Assembly: GCA_965247815.1 (NCBI GenBank)
Contig: CBDFHW010000006.1
Span: 124,001-188,000 of the forward strand
Length of the DNA: 64,000 bases
Direction of reading: 5' to 3'
DNA from: CBDAQA01 sp965247815
Lineage (GTDB): Bacteria; Planctomycetota; Phycisphaerae; Tepidisphaerales; Tepidisphaeraceae
Numbering within the stretch: the stretch's first letter is position 1; each line of letters opens with the position of its first letter. Below, in pieces: positions 51,221 to 61,800 of the stretch. The notes beneath the pieces were generated by a model. The model was not told the DNA's origin. It saw nothing but the letters and a program-made list of their open reading frames with translations, and made no database searches. Position numbers and translations under genes: made by a program.

Positions 51221-52279
51221 TTATAGGTCGTCGGCGTCGGATTCCATCGTGTCTTTCCAGAGTTCGAGATTCTCCAGATAGACGCTGGTGCCGCGGGCGA
51301 CACAGGTGAGGGGGTCTTCGGCGAGCTTTACGTCCAGGCCGGTGGCGTTGCTGATGACGGTCGTCAGCCCGCGGAGCAGGCTGGACCCGCCGGCCATGGT
51401 GATGCCGTTGTCGACCAGGTCGGCGGCGAGTTCGGGTTCGGCCAGCTCGAGCGTCCGGGTGACGGCTTCGATGATTTGCGTGACCGGTTCCTGCAGCGCT
51501 TCGCGAATTTCCTGCGCGGTGATCGGGGTTTTGCGCGGCAGTCCGCTGATCATGTCGCGGCCGCGGACGTCCATCGTCAGTTCGGTCTCACCGGTCGGAC
51601 CGGCCGACCCGATCTCGATCTTGATCCGCTCGGCCATCTGCTCGCCGATCGCCATGTTGTAAGTCCGCTTCATGTGGTTGACGATCGCTTCGTCGAAATC
51701 GTCACCGGCGACGCGGACCGATTCGCTTACAGAGATATCAGCCAGCGAGATGATGGCGACCTCGGTGGTACCCCCGCCGATGTCGACGATCATGCTGGCG
51801 GTGGGTTCGGTGACGGGCAGGCCCGACCCGATCGCGGCGGCCATCGGTTCTTCGACCAGGAACACCCGGCGGGCGCCGGCCCGCTCGGCGCTTTCCAGCA
51901 CCGCGCGTTTTTCAACAGCCGTGATGCCCGAGGGGATCGCGATGACCACCCGCGGGTGAATGAACCGCGGTTTTCCGCCCTGCGCCCGGCGGATGAAATA
52001 CCGGAGCATCGCTTCGGTGACTTCGAAATCGCTGATGACGCCGTCTTTCAGCGGGCGGATGGCGCTGATCGAACCCGGCGTTTTGCCGAGCATTTCCTTG
52101 GCCACCAGACCGACGGCGTTGCCGTTCTGGAGGACGCGGTTGGTCCCTTTTTTGACCGCGACCACGCTCGGCTCGTTGAGCACGATGCCTTCGCCTTTGA
52201 TGCAGACGAGGGTATTGCACGTGCCCAGGTCGATGCCCATGTCGACGCTGAACATGCTCAAGAGCGAATCGAAAATCAC
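51221..52279 (-). CDS. mreB: Rod-shape/actin-like protein MreB
   Basis: Protein of 352 residues. ATPase fold motifs are present: phosphate 1 DMGIDLGTCNTLV, ALVEEPMAAAIG-type connect region (FLVEEPMAAAIGSGLP), phosphate 2 MIVDIGGGTTEVAII and adenosine motif ITMAGGSSLLRGL. It forms membrane-associated filaments that guide cell-wall synthesis; its presence fits the MreB-bearing planctomycete orders. I start at the GTG at 52279, because AGGAG is correctly spaced and the VIFDSLLSMFSVDMG N-terminus fits the family; an ATG at 52255 is possible. Upstream in-frame sequence is repeat DNA, not protein. mreC/mreD do not follow: the gene is alone. Confidence 0.95.
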   Translation of the reverse strand: MIFDSLLSMFSVDMGIDLGTCNTLVCIKGEGIVLNEPSVVAVKKGTNRVLQNGNAVGLVAKEMLGKTPGSISAIRPLKDGVISDFEVTEAMLRYFIRRAQGGKPRFIHPRVVIAIPSGITAVEKRAVLESAERAGARRVFLVEEPMAAAIGSGLPVTEPTASMIVDIGGGTTEVAIISLADISVSESVRVAGDDFDEAIVNHMKRTYNMAIGEQMAERIKIEIGSAGPTGETELTMDVRGRDMISGLPRKTPITAQEIREALQEPVTQIIEAVTRTLELAEPELAADLVDNGITMAGGSSLLRGLTTVISNATGLDVKLAEDPLTCVARGTSVYLENLELWKDTMESDADDL

Positions 52280-52405
52280 CAGTGGTCTCCTGTAGGATCG
52301 GTCGCCGGCACGGATGAGCCGGATTCGTGCGGTGGTTATATAGCAGTGTGCGATAGGGTGAAAGTGCGGGGGGGTGCGGCAACAGAAGAAGCTGTGCGGC
52401 GAGTC

Positions 52406-52584
52406 GGGCGAAGCTCGAAATCCGAAACCAGAAATCCGAAAGAAGAAAAGCCGCGGGCGTTGCCGTAACAGCGGGCGCGCCGGGGCGAAGCTCGAAATCC
52501 GAAACCAGAAATCCGAAAGAAGAGTTCGCGCGTCGACATCGACTTTAGCTGCGACGTCCTGTTCGGATTTCTGGTTTCGGATTT
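52406..52584. repeat. 23-bp repeat family: two direct copies and one inverted copy
   Basis: A 41-base direct repeat (52406-52446 and 52483-52523) includes the 23-mer with core TCCGAAACCAGAAATCCGAA. The exact reverse complement of the 23-mer is at 52562-52584. The same 23-mer occurs twice at 38.5-38.6 kb. It lies between mreB and the cold-shock gene, upstream of mreB, in the 400-base gap 52280-52679. Confidence 0.88.
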
Positions 52585-52607
52585 CGGATTTACTTCTGCC
52601 AAACGGC

Positions 52608-52635
52608 AAAAAAATCACCCGCCTTACGGCGGGTG
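52608..52635 (-). terminator. Rho-independent terminator of the cold-shock gene
   Basis: Minus strand: CACCCGCC, loop GTAA, GGCGGGTG, then A and seven T residues. It is 45 bases after the stop codon of the cold-shock gene. Confidence 0.9.
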
Positions 52636-52679
52636 GTAAAACGATATTCTGGCCCGACACCGAAAGCTGGCACGTCGCT

Positions 52680-52904
52680 TCATTGATGAAGCGGCACACC
52701 GACCGCCCGCTTGACGCGGGTGGCTTTCAAGCCTTTGGGACCGTCCTCTGCCTCGTACTCCACGGATTCGCCGTCCTGAAGGGTGCGGAAGCCTTCGGCC
52801 TCAATCACCGAATGGTGAACGAAGACGTCCTTGGCATCGATGTCCGTTGAAATGAACCCGAAGCCCTTCTGGTCATTGAACCACTTGACCTTACCGGTGG
52901 CCAT
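52680..52904 (-). CDS. cspA: Cold-shock domain protein
   Basis: Protein of 74 residues made of one cold-shock OB fold. RNP1 (KGFGFIS) and RNP2 (VFVHHSVI) RNA-binding motifs are intact, and the start MATGKVKWFNDQKG is typical. It binds single-stranded RNA and melts secondary structure. AAAGGAG lies upstream. The upstream 130 bases could form the long 5' leader common to csp genes, but I cannot confirm it. Ended by the terminator at 52608. Confidence 0.95.
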   Translation of the reverse strand: MATGKVKWFNDQKGFGFISTDIDAKDVFVHHSVIEAEGFRTLQDGESVEYEAEDGPKGLKATRVKRAVGVPLHQ

Positions 52905-53457
52905 GAAGCCACTCCTTTCCAGACGTGTCGGACGGCCCGAAAAGCCGCCCGAAGAAAAGTGGCACGTTCGATCCTGCCGGACCCTCGCCGACAGAATGGC
53001 GTCCCTGTGCCTTGGGAACGGAATTGAACTGAAAAGTTTACCACGCAGCCCGGCAGATACAAAAGTTTTCTCGCTGTCGCGAAATACCCATTGCTATCTG
53101 TCCATCTAGTTATCAACAAATAACTTGCAATTGCCGGGTTTAAATCTCATAAATTTCATGCGATGTCAGCTTGCTTTGGCATTTTAAATTTGCGCCATTG
53201 GCTGAACCGCCCGGCTTCCCCTTCGAAATGCCTAAAGCAATTCTGGCAAATAGTTTACAGCTTGTTCATGGCGCACGAGTTCACTGCCGCTGCGGTGTTG
53301 TTGTTAGTAGTTTGTGCCGAAGTGCTTGGTCAGCCAAGTCAAAAAGATATAAGCTCGCGTGATTTCGTCGAAGTTATCCACAGCCTATTCACAATTGATT
53401 CGCTTGATTTTTCAGACCCGGTCCCCACACTGCACCGGCGCGGATCAGCGGTCGCTC
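52905..53457. other. Divergent region between the cold-shock gene and lptB
   Basis: A 553-base gap; 53050-53400 is AT-rich compared with its flanks. It must hold both promoters. A plus-strand frame at 53163-53471 has one hydrophobic stretch but no ribosome site or family features and overlaps the lptB start, so I do not call it a gene. Confidence 0.4.
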
Positions 53458-54195
53458 ATGAATCTTCTTGAAACCACAAAGCTGGTCAAAACTTACAACG
53501 GTCGCACGGTGGTCAACGAGGTCAGCTTCGTGCTGGCCCAGCGTGAGATCGTCGGCATGCTCGGGCGAAACGGCGCCGGCAAAACGACCACCTTTCGGAT
53601 GATCCTCGGCATGGTGACGCCCGACAGCGGCGCGGTCGCGTTCGACGCGACCGACATCACGCATCTTCCCATGTACAAACGGGCCCGGCTGGGAATCGGG
53701 TATCTGCCCCAGGACCGTAGCGACTTCCGAAGACTCACCGTCTGGCAAAACCTGCAGGCGATTCTCGAAACACTGGGCATCAGCCGGACCGAACGCAACC
53801 ACCGCGGGTCGATGCTGCTGGACCAGTACGGGCTGACCAAGAACAAGAACCAGAAAGCCGAGACGCTGAGCGGCGGCGAGCGACGGCGGCTCGAGATCGC
53901 GCGGGCGCTGGTGACGAATCCAAAGCTGATTCTGCTGGACGAGCCGTTCGCGGCCGTCGACCCGCGGACGAAAGAAGACTTGTCCCGGGAAGTGAAACGC
54001 CTTCGCGACGAGTTCGACAAAACGGTCTTGATCACCGACCACGACGTCGCGTTCACGCTGGGCGTGGTCGAACGGGCGCTAATCATCGGGGACGGGAAAG
54101 TCTTCGCCGAGGGGACGCCGAAGGAAATCATCAACAACCAGCAGGTGCGGACCGAGTACCTCGGGAACACCTTCCGCGGTGACGAGTTCGATTAA
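53458..54195 (+). CDS. lptB: LPS export ABC ATPase LptB-like
   Basis: Protein of 245 residues with a single ABC domain. Walker A GRNGAGKTTTF, the Q-loop region IGYLPQDRSDFRRLTVWQNL, signature LSGGERRRLEIARAL, Walker B LILLDEPFAAVDP and H-loop ITDHDVAFTLG are intact. DPRTKEDLSREVKRL and the ending FRGDEFD fit LptB, which drives lipopolysaccharide transport from the inner membrane with LptFG. The start at 53458 is chosen by family N-terminus (LLETTKLVKTYNGRTVVNEV). lptF, lptG, lptC or lptA are not adjacent; the next gene is a MacB-type permease. Confidence 0.88.
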   Translation: MNLLETTKLVKTYNGRTVVNEVSFVLAQREIVGMLGRNGAGKTTTFRMILGMVTPDSGAVAFDATDITHLPMYKRARLGIGYLPQDRSDFRRLTVWQNLQAILETLGISRTERNHRGSMLLDQYGLTKNKNQKAETLSGGERRRLEIARALVTNPKLILLDEPFAAVDPRTKEDLSREVKRLRDEFDKTVLITDHDVAFTLGVVERALIIGDGKVFAEGTPKEIINNQQVRTEYLGNTFRGDEFD

Positions 54196-54312
54196 TCGAG
54201 CGGTTGCAAATCTCGACACGCCGATCGGCTTTTCGGGTTCGCCCAGGATTGAAACCTTCGGTATAGAATCATTTCCTGACAAGTCCGGCCGGTCGCGTTG
54301 ATTCACTTGCTT

Positions 54313-55311
54313 ATGACCACGCCCCACCCGTTGCACGTCGAACGCCAGATCGTATTGCCGATGAGCAAGGCGATCGAGATCGCCTACAAGAGCATCCGCC
54401 TTCGGCTCAGCCGAAGTTTGCTGGTGACCAGCGGGATCATTCTCGCGCTCGCGTTTTTAATGTCGATCCTGGCCACCGACAGCATGACCAGCGGGATGCG
54501 GGAATGGGCGCAGAACTTTTCCCAGTCGGCGGAGTTTAAGGAACTATCCGCCCGCGGGATCGCGATCGAACACGACCAACTGCAACCGCTGGACGCCGAC
54601 CTGCACAAAGCTGCCGGGCAGGCGGGAACGCTGCCGGAAGGCGTCGTGAAGTTCGATCCGGAAAAAACGTTCGGCGACCCGCTGGTCAACCTGCAGCGCG
54701 ATCTGGGCCTGCAACTCCCGGCCACCGAAGGCGACCTCATCACCCTGCTGAGCTTACACCCCGAAGAAATCGGGAAGCTCAGGCAATGGCTCGACACCGC
54801 CAGGCAACTTAAAGCGGTTCGGCAGGAACTGGTCGCCCCGCAGCGGTTGCAGGAAACGATGAAAAACACCGGCGTCCCGTCGACCCCGGACGAGATTCGC
54901 AGCAATCGCATTCAAACCCGGTGGTTGATCGGCCTCGCACTGCTGGTGGCTTTTGTCGGTATCCTGAATGCGATGCTGATGAGCGTCACCGAACGATTCC
55001 GCGAGATCGGCACCATGAAATGCCTGGGCGCTCTGGACAGCTTCATCATCAAACTGTTCCTGATCGAAAGCCTGTTCCAGGGCTGCGTCGGTACGGCCGT
55101 CGGTGTCGTGCTGGGATTGGGCCTGAGCATGGCCAGCATGAGCAGCAGTTACGGTTATTATGCCTGGAAGAACGTGCCTTGGCTGAGCCTCGCCGGCGCG
55201 ATGCTGGTCAGTCTTCTGGTCGGCGTGACCCTTACGGTCGCCGGCGCGGTGTATCCCGCCTGGCAAGCGGCTCGGATGCAACCGATCGAAGCGATGCGGG
55301 TCGAAGCCTGA
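54313..55311 (+). CDS. FtsX/MacB-type ABC transporter permease
   Basis: Protein of 332 residues with four membrane helices: one at the N-terminus (SLLVTSGIILALAFLMSILA), a large periplasmic domain (about 60-200) and three at the C-terminus. FRLREIGTMK-type coupling sequence (ERFREIGTMKCLGALDSFII) and the ending YPAWQAARMQPIEAMRVE are hallmarks of MacB/LolE/FtsX permeases. It probably works with the ATPase at 55762. The small lipoprotein gene between them may encode an accessory subunit. Start uncertain: 54313 or the internal 54361. Confidence 0.88.
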   Translation: MTTPHPLHVERQIVLPMSKAIEIAYKSIRLRLSRSLLVTSGIILALAFLMSILATDSMTSGMREWAQNFSQSAEFKELSARGIAIEHDQLQPLDADLHKAAGQAGTLPEGVVKFDPEKTFGDPLVNLQRDLGLQLPATEGDLITLLSLHPEEIGKLRQWLDTARQLKAVRQELVAPQRLQETMKNTGVPSTPDEIRSNRIQTRWLIGLALLVAFVGILNAMLMSVTERFREIGTMKCLGALDSFIIKLFLIESLFQGCVGTAVGVVLGLGLSMASMSSSYGYYAWKNVPWLSLAGAMLVSLLVGVTLTVAGAVYPAWQAARMQPIEAMRVEA

Positions 55312-55325
55312 AAGCGGAGTAAGCG

Positions 55326-55670
55326 ATGCTGTCTGTTTCAGATATTCAAATGTCGAAGTATTTCCGGGCACGTCGGATCGCGATCGCCTGCTTCACCCTG
55401 CTGCTGGCGGGTTGCTCGTCGCCCGGCGATCTGGTGATTCATCAGGCCGGGGATGCGCCGATGCGGACGACTAAGGTCACGGTCGCCGGGGACTACGGCC
55501 TGTTCCTCGCCGGTGACCAGCAACCATTACTTCAGTTCCCGCTCAAGCCCGGCGACACGATCGGGTTCGAACGCGTCAACGACGGGGCCGTCATCTGGTT
55601 GTACGGAATCTCGGGCAACGCCCGCAACCGCTTACAGGTAGAGAAAACGTACGAATGGCGGCGTCTATAA
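55326..55670 (+). CDS. Small lipoprotein between ABC permease and ATPase genes
   Basis: Protein of 114 residues. A lipoprotein signal with lipobox LLAGC (Cys about 30) is followed by a compact beta-rich domain (KVTVAGDYGLFLAGDQQPLL, KPGDTIGFER). It starts 15 bases after the permease stop with GGAG upstream. No family is recognised. Position between the permease and its likely ATPase suggests a part in the same export system. Confidence 0.75.
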   Translation: MLSVSDIQMSKYFRARRIAIACFTLLLAGCSSPGDLVIHQAGDAPMRTTKVTVAGDYGLFLAGDQQPLLQFPLKPGDTIGFERVNDGAVIWLYGISGNARNRLQVEKTYEWRRL

Positions 55671-55683
55671 TTTATGCAGAGAG

Positions 55684-55734
55684 CCGGGGCGTCCCTGCCC
55701 CGGGATCCTTTCAATAAAGGGCCGCGGACGGCCC
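55684..55734 (+). repeat. Two GC hairpins between lipoprotein and ABC ATPase genes
   Basis: Stem CCGGGGC/GCCCCGG (55684-55703) and stem GGGCCG/CGGCCC (55719-55734) lie in the 91-base gap. They lack T runs; an mRNA-processing or attenuating role is possible. Confidence 0.45.
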
Positions 55735-55761
55735 GGGTCCGCCGGTTCGAGAAATTGATTC

Positions 55762-56550
<789 letters not shown>

Positions 56551-56702
56551 ACGCCGAATGAAATCGACGGCCGACGGTTCGCCCGCAGGCCGATCCACTC
56601 CGCCGCGAATTTCGTTGAACCGCTGATCGTCGACCGTTACACTCTCAACGACACAGGGGGCAAACGCGCCCGCACCACTCAATCTGTCCCGGATTAGATT
56701 TA

Positions 56703-58742
56703 ATGAGACGAAAATGCATTCGGCGGACTTTTGTGTTCGCGGTGGCGGCCGCGATGCCGTTCCTGATTCTGTCGCCGGCGAACGGTGGCGCGTATTCGAT
56801 CCAGCACGTCGGACTGACCGACCTGCCCGGGGTGCACGATCCGGCATACCTTTTCAGTGACGTCGCGGTGCTCACCAATACCGGGGAAGCAGCGGGCACG
56901 CTTAGCGATACGAGATATTTTCGCGGTATGCAGGAGGCGTGGGTCTATTCGCCTGACACGGATCAAACGTCGGTCATTGGCTTCGTCGACGGCGTCCACA
57001 TTCTGAATGGTGACGTCTACAACGAGATCAAGCAGTCGAACGCCGCCGGCGAGGTCGCGGGAATCGCTTATCGCTTCGACGCGACGTTCGACGAACAAAA
57101 CGGACAAGACGCCTGGGCGTACTCTCCCGTGACCCGCTCGACTCAGTTGATCGGCCTGAACGACCCGGCCCACACGCGCGGGCCCGACTCGTATTCGTTC
57201 AACACGGTCTCGGCCATGAACGAAGCCGGGATGATCGTCGGGCTGGCGAACAACGCGAGCCGAAACCTGTACACCGGTGACGCCTGGATTTTTTCACCGT
57301 CGACCAACACAACGGCACCGATCGGCCTTGCCGGCACTGGCATCGCCTCCGTGAACGGCAACGCGACCGACGCGATCGTCTCGCTCAACAACGCCGGGCA
57401 GGTCGCCGGCATGACCTACTCCGCCGGAACCGCCGGGAGCACGCTCGCCTGGCAATACGCTTCGAACACAGGCTTAACTGAATTGATCGGTCTGGTCGAC
57501 ACCGCACACACGGCTGCAACAGGTGCAACGAACAACTCGATCCTGACCATGAACCCCAACGGGCAGGTGCTGGGCCTTGCCAGTCGCTTCTCCGGAACTA
57601 CGAACGCCGGTGTTGATGCCTGGATCCATTCACCGACGTCGCATTCGACCACCGTGATCGGCCTGGTTGATTCGGCCCACACGCGAACCGACGGCTTCCG
57701 CATCAACACGCCCACTGGCATGAACGACAGCGGCCAGGCGGTCGGCGCGGCCGAACGCTATTCCGGCACCACAGACCAGGGGCAGGATGCCTGGTATTAC
57801 TCCCCGTCAGCTCACACCAGCCGGATCATCGGTCTTACAGACGCGAGCCACGTGAGCGGCACCGGGGTTGCCATGCATGCGGCGGATCTATTCAACAATA
57901 CCGGGATGGTCGTCGGCACTTCATTAAACTATTCGACCGGTGTTAACGACCTTTGGGTTTTCTCATCAATAACAAATCAGACGCTGCCGATCGGTCTCAC
58001 TGCGGCCGATCATCCCGGCGGAGGTTCCGGATTTTACTCGAACAATGTGCCGCAATATCTGACCGATTCCGGTTGGGCCGCCGGCGCTGCGCAGTACATT
58101 AATTCGTCCACGCAGGTTGCAATTCTGACTTCTGTCTGGGTCTACTCTCCGACGGATCAGACGACGCGGCTCGCGGGGCTGTACGACGCCCGGCACAGCC
58201 GGGCCAACGGTGTGACGCGCGGAAACCAAATCGATTACGTAAATGAGTCCGGTGTCGTCGCCGGCGACGCGCCGCTGTATGACTCACAAGTCAATCCGTC
58301 CGACGCGTGGATCTACGACCCGATGACTCACCAGACCGATTTCATTCCCAATACCCAGGGCAGCGTCGTCGAGTACCTCGGCGAAGACGGCACCGCCGTC
58401 GGATACTACGTTACGCTCGACTCCACTGACGTACCGGTGTTCACCGCATTCCGATGGACCGATGCGAGCGGATTCCAGGATCTCGGAGTTCTGGTGGCGG
58501 ACGAGCTTTCGACTGACGGCTGGCAAAGCCTCGCTCGGGGAGAGGTCGCCAATTCGAACGGGCAACTCGCCGGTCAGGGACTCGGCACCACCGGCGCAGA
58601 ACTCGCCTACCTGCTGACACCGACGACGGTTCCAGAGCCGGTGAGCTTTGCGACCGTGATCGCCATTTCACCGGTTTTGTTAATGCGTCGCCGGCCCGTC
58701 TCGGCCACTTGGTCGGCGACGGCTTCAAAGTCGTGCGCTTAA
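56703..58742 (+). CDS. PEP-CTERM protein with HAF-like repeats
   Basis: Protein of 679 residues. A signal peptide (FVFAVAAAMPFLILSPANGG) is followed by about ten repeats of 50-60 residues with the pattern NDAG.V.G.A.R......QDAW.YSP....T..IGL.D..H, as in HAF-repeat or DUF3466 proteins that form beta-propellers. The C-terminus TTVPEPVSFATVIAISPVLL then MRRRPV is a PEP-CTERM-type signal with a 19-residue extra tail. Exported and likely surface-held. It converges with the beta-helix gene, with 74 bases between the stops. Confidence 0.85.
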   Translation: MRRKCIRRTFVFAVAAAMPFLILSPANGGAYSIQHVGLTDLPGVHDPAYLFSDVAVLTNTGEAAGTLSDTRYFRGMQEAWVYSPDTDQTSVIGFVDGVHILNGDVYNEIKQSNAAGEVAGIAYRFDATFDEQNGQDAWAYSPVTRSTQLIGLNDPAHTRGPDSYSFNTVSAMNEAGMIVGLANNASRNLYTGDAWIFSPSTNTTAPIGLAGTGIASVNGNATDAIVSLNNAGQVAGMTYSAGTAGSTLAWQYASNTGLTELIGLVDTAHTAATGATNNSILTMNPNGQVLGLASRFSGTTNAGVDAWIHSPTSHSTTVIGLVDSAHTRTDGFRINTPTGMNDSGQAVGAAERYSGTTDQGQDAWYYSPSAHTSRIIGLTDASHVSGTGVAMHAADLFNNTGMVVGTSLNYSTGVNDLWVFSSITNQTLPIGLTAADHPGGGSGFYSNNVPQYLTDSGWAAGAAQYINSSTQVAILTSVWVYSPTDQTTRLAGLYDARHSRANGVTRGNQIDYVNESGVVAGDAPLYDSQVNPSDAWIYDPMTHQTDFIPNTQGSVVEYLGEDGTAVGYYVTLDSTDVPVFTAFRWTDASGFQDLGVLVADELSTDGWQSLARGEVANSNGQLAGQGLGTTGAELAYLLTPTTVPEPVSFATVIAISPVLLMRRRPVSATWSATASKSCA

Positions 58743-58816
58743 CGCAGTGAATCCGGGTCGAGCCTGTATCAAGTGCTGGGCGATTTCTTTCGGTAAACGG
58801 CCCGCAAGCGAGCCGG

Positions 58817-61800
58817 CTAAACGGGGGGTGCCGCTGCCATTGCAAGGATCTGATCGGGGTCGGTTTTGCTCGTCCACCACTGTCGGCTTGGCTTGATGTC
58901 CGACGTGCTTATCGATTGTTTGGCAGGCACGAGGCTGATCGCCGGCGCGAGGCGGACGCCCTGGGTGTTGAAGGAATTGTCGATCAGCGTGTAGTCGCTG
59001 CCGTCGACGATCCCGTCGTCATTAAAATCGCCGTTCGCCCAGCCGGTGAGATTGCCGCCGAAGGCGTAATCGATTTGCGTGTAGTCGGAGCCGTCGACTT
59101 GGCCGTCGAGGTTGGCATCTCCCCAGTAGGTGTATTTCACGATCACATCGCCGGGGCCGATCAGTTGCCCGTCGATGGTCTGAGTCGTCGAAGGTTGCAC
59201 AGCGCCCAGTGTGGTCGCGGTGTCCGCCGCGGCGGCACTCGAACGGATGCCCGGGCCGTCCCAATCACCGCCGTTTTTTGCGTCGAAACCCTCGGCGACC
59301 CATCCCGTGATCGCCGACAGGTCGCCGCCGCGGACGACAAGATCGTTATCGTTCAGATCGAGCGAACCGTCGATTGTCAGCGGCGCGTTCTGCGAGTTCA
59401 CGATTAATACGAATGGATCGCCCGCGACCCCCGACCGTGCGACGACGGCCGAAGCGCCGCCGGTCAGATTCAGTCCGCCGACTTGAAACTGCCGATCGAT
59501 CTCCGATTCGAACGCGACGCGCGACGCAGGCCCGACCGCATGGATCATCGGCTCGTCCGCGCCGGGATCGGCGATGATGCGTGCGGAGCCGGTCACGCTC
59601 AGCACATGGTCTGCCGGGTTCCAGACGGCCTGGATCGAGGGGTCCAGCCAGGCGGGTTTCTGCGTCGCGTTACCTGCCTTATCCAGTTCGGCGTGGCCGT
59701 TGAAAAGGTCGAACGAAAAACCGGTGATCGTGACGCCGGAAAGTCCGACGTCCGCGGCGGGGACCAGCAACTGCGCCCACGTGCCGACGGCCGGCAAGTC
59801 GCCGATGTGTCGCTGCGAGTCGGTTCCATCGACACCGCTGTGCAGCAGATCCGGCCCCCAGTACGCGCGGTGGTCCCAAGACCCCGACGCGTCCTGCCAC
59901 TGCAGTTGGATCTCGGCCGGCGGGTGAGCCGGGTCCAGATAAACAAAGGCAAACAGCGCGTCGTTGGTCCCGATCGTCCGGGGGGCCGCACCGGTGAAGT
60001 ACTGGTCGTGCGCGCCGGGAAACGTGCCCGAATCCAACGCGAGAGCGCCGGATAAGACGTGATTGGTTTCCCAGGACCAGAACTTATCAGGGCCCGAATT
60101 TCCTGTGCTGTCTGGCTGGGTCATCGCGGCGTTGATCGGCAATTGATCGTCCCACCAGACGGCCGGGTCTGTGTTCACTACGACCGGGCCGGGGGTTCCG
60201 ACGCCCCCGCCGGTGTACTGATAAGCGCCGACGTCGAACGCCGACAACGGCGGCCTTGCCGCGCCGGCATAGTCATTGGTCACGTCTTTAAACAGATTGA
60301 GCCCCGCGCCGAGTGCCGAGCTGTCCGCGCCGGGAACGAACGCGCCGGTGGCCGTCCCGCCGGCCAGGAACAACGGGTCGGCAACGACGCTGTGAAGATC
60401 CTGGCCCGATGCCGTTTGCCAGTCGGAAAGAGTCGAAGGCGTCCGCCCCCACGCCGCGTAATCACCGCCGGTGGTGAAGTGCAGCGTCTCGCCCCGGCGA
60501 TAAAACAGGTTGTAATCGGACGTGTTGTCGTGAACCTCTGCGCCGGTGAAATCGGTCGGCACGTCCAGGTCGTAGACCGAATAGTTGTCGGCGACGATAT
60601 TGTTGCGGATCGAAATGTCGATCATGCCGGTCGTGCCCGGGTAGACCGAACCCTGGTCCCGCGTGCCGTCGTTCAGTTCGATCGTCGCGCGTCCGCCGTT
60701 GCCGACGAAGGTGTTGTTGTAGATTTTCGCGTTCTCGACGGCGTTGCAGGAGATGCCGCCCTCGGCGTTGGCCACGATGACGTTGTTCACCACCAGGAAA
60801 TTTCGCGACGCTTCGAGGTCGATGCCCGCGTGCGCGTTGTCGTGCAGGTAATTGTTCGAGATGACCTGAAGTGCCGTGTTCTCAAAACAGGTGTCGTACC
60901 AGATGCCGTAACCGTTGTTGAACGAGGCTTCAACGCCAATGACATTTCCGTAGACCGTGGGCACGTTCGAGATGAACTTGATGCCGGCCCCGCCGCCGGT
61001 GGTGTAGTTCCGCCACCAGTTAGAGTCATAGGTGCCGCCGGTGATACGCCCGCCGGTGCTCTGACCGTTAACACCGGTGCCGCCGTTGTTGCTGCAGTTG
61101 CAATTAATCATCTGCGACGTGTCGCGAAGGATGACGCCGGTCTCGCCATTCCACTGCACGTCCATGTCGATCAGTCGCTCGTCGTTGGTCGTGTACATCG
61201 CACAACCGATATCCTGCCCGATGATGTCGTACGGATTATCGTGCCTGAGATTCAGGCCCCTGTAGTCGAGGAATCTCGGGTAAACATAATGCCCGCCCAC
61301 CAGAGTGCCCGGCTGATAGATCTCCCGGCCGCGGTTGGCGTATTCGAGCGGGTGGAGATTGGGGTCGCCCCCGTCGGCGAGCCAGACGTACAGCCGGCCG
61401 TCCGCTTGGTCGCCGAAAAATGTGCCGGGTGTCATGTCGGCTGGTCCGTTGCCGACGACGTCGCGGTTGTCGTCACCGGTATATGCACCGATCTGCGCGA
61501 GCGGCGCGCCGTCGTTGCCCGGACTCCAGTCCACCCAGACGCCCGCGGTCGGCGTGACAAAGTTGTTCAGATACCAGCGGTTGCTGTTGCCGTCCTGAAT
61601 CCAAGTGCCGGTGATCGGATCGGCGGCATTGATGTAGACCGGTTCATACCCGCCGCCCGGCAACGGTGCCGCGGTGATCACCGTGCGGTCGGTCGCCGAC
61701 GCCCCGCTGTCGTTTAACCGAACAAATGGCATCTCACGGTAAACGCCGGCGTGAATGACGATCGTGTCGCTCTGACTAATGGCATTGTCACTTCCCGCGA

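Noticed and set aside
52280..52699. N-terminal extension of MreB up to 52699
   Set aside because: The extra 140 residues translate the 23-bp repeat DNA (SEIRNQKSE, FWFRIS). The family N-terminus and ribosome site place the start at 52279.
53163..53471. Possible small membrane protein before lptB
   Set aside because: No ribosome site, it runs into the lptB start in another frame, and the sequence around it is AT-rich promoter-like DNA.
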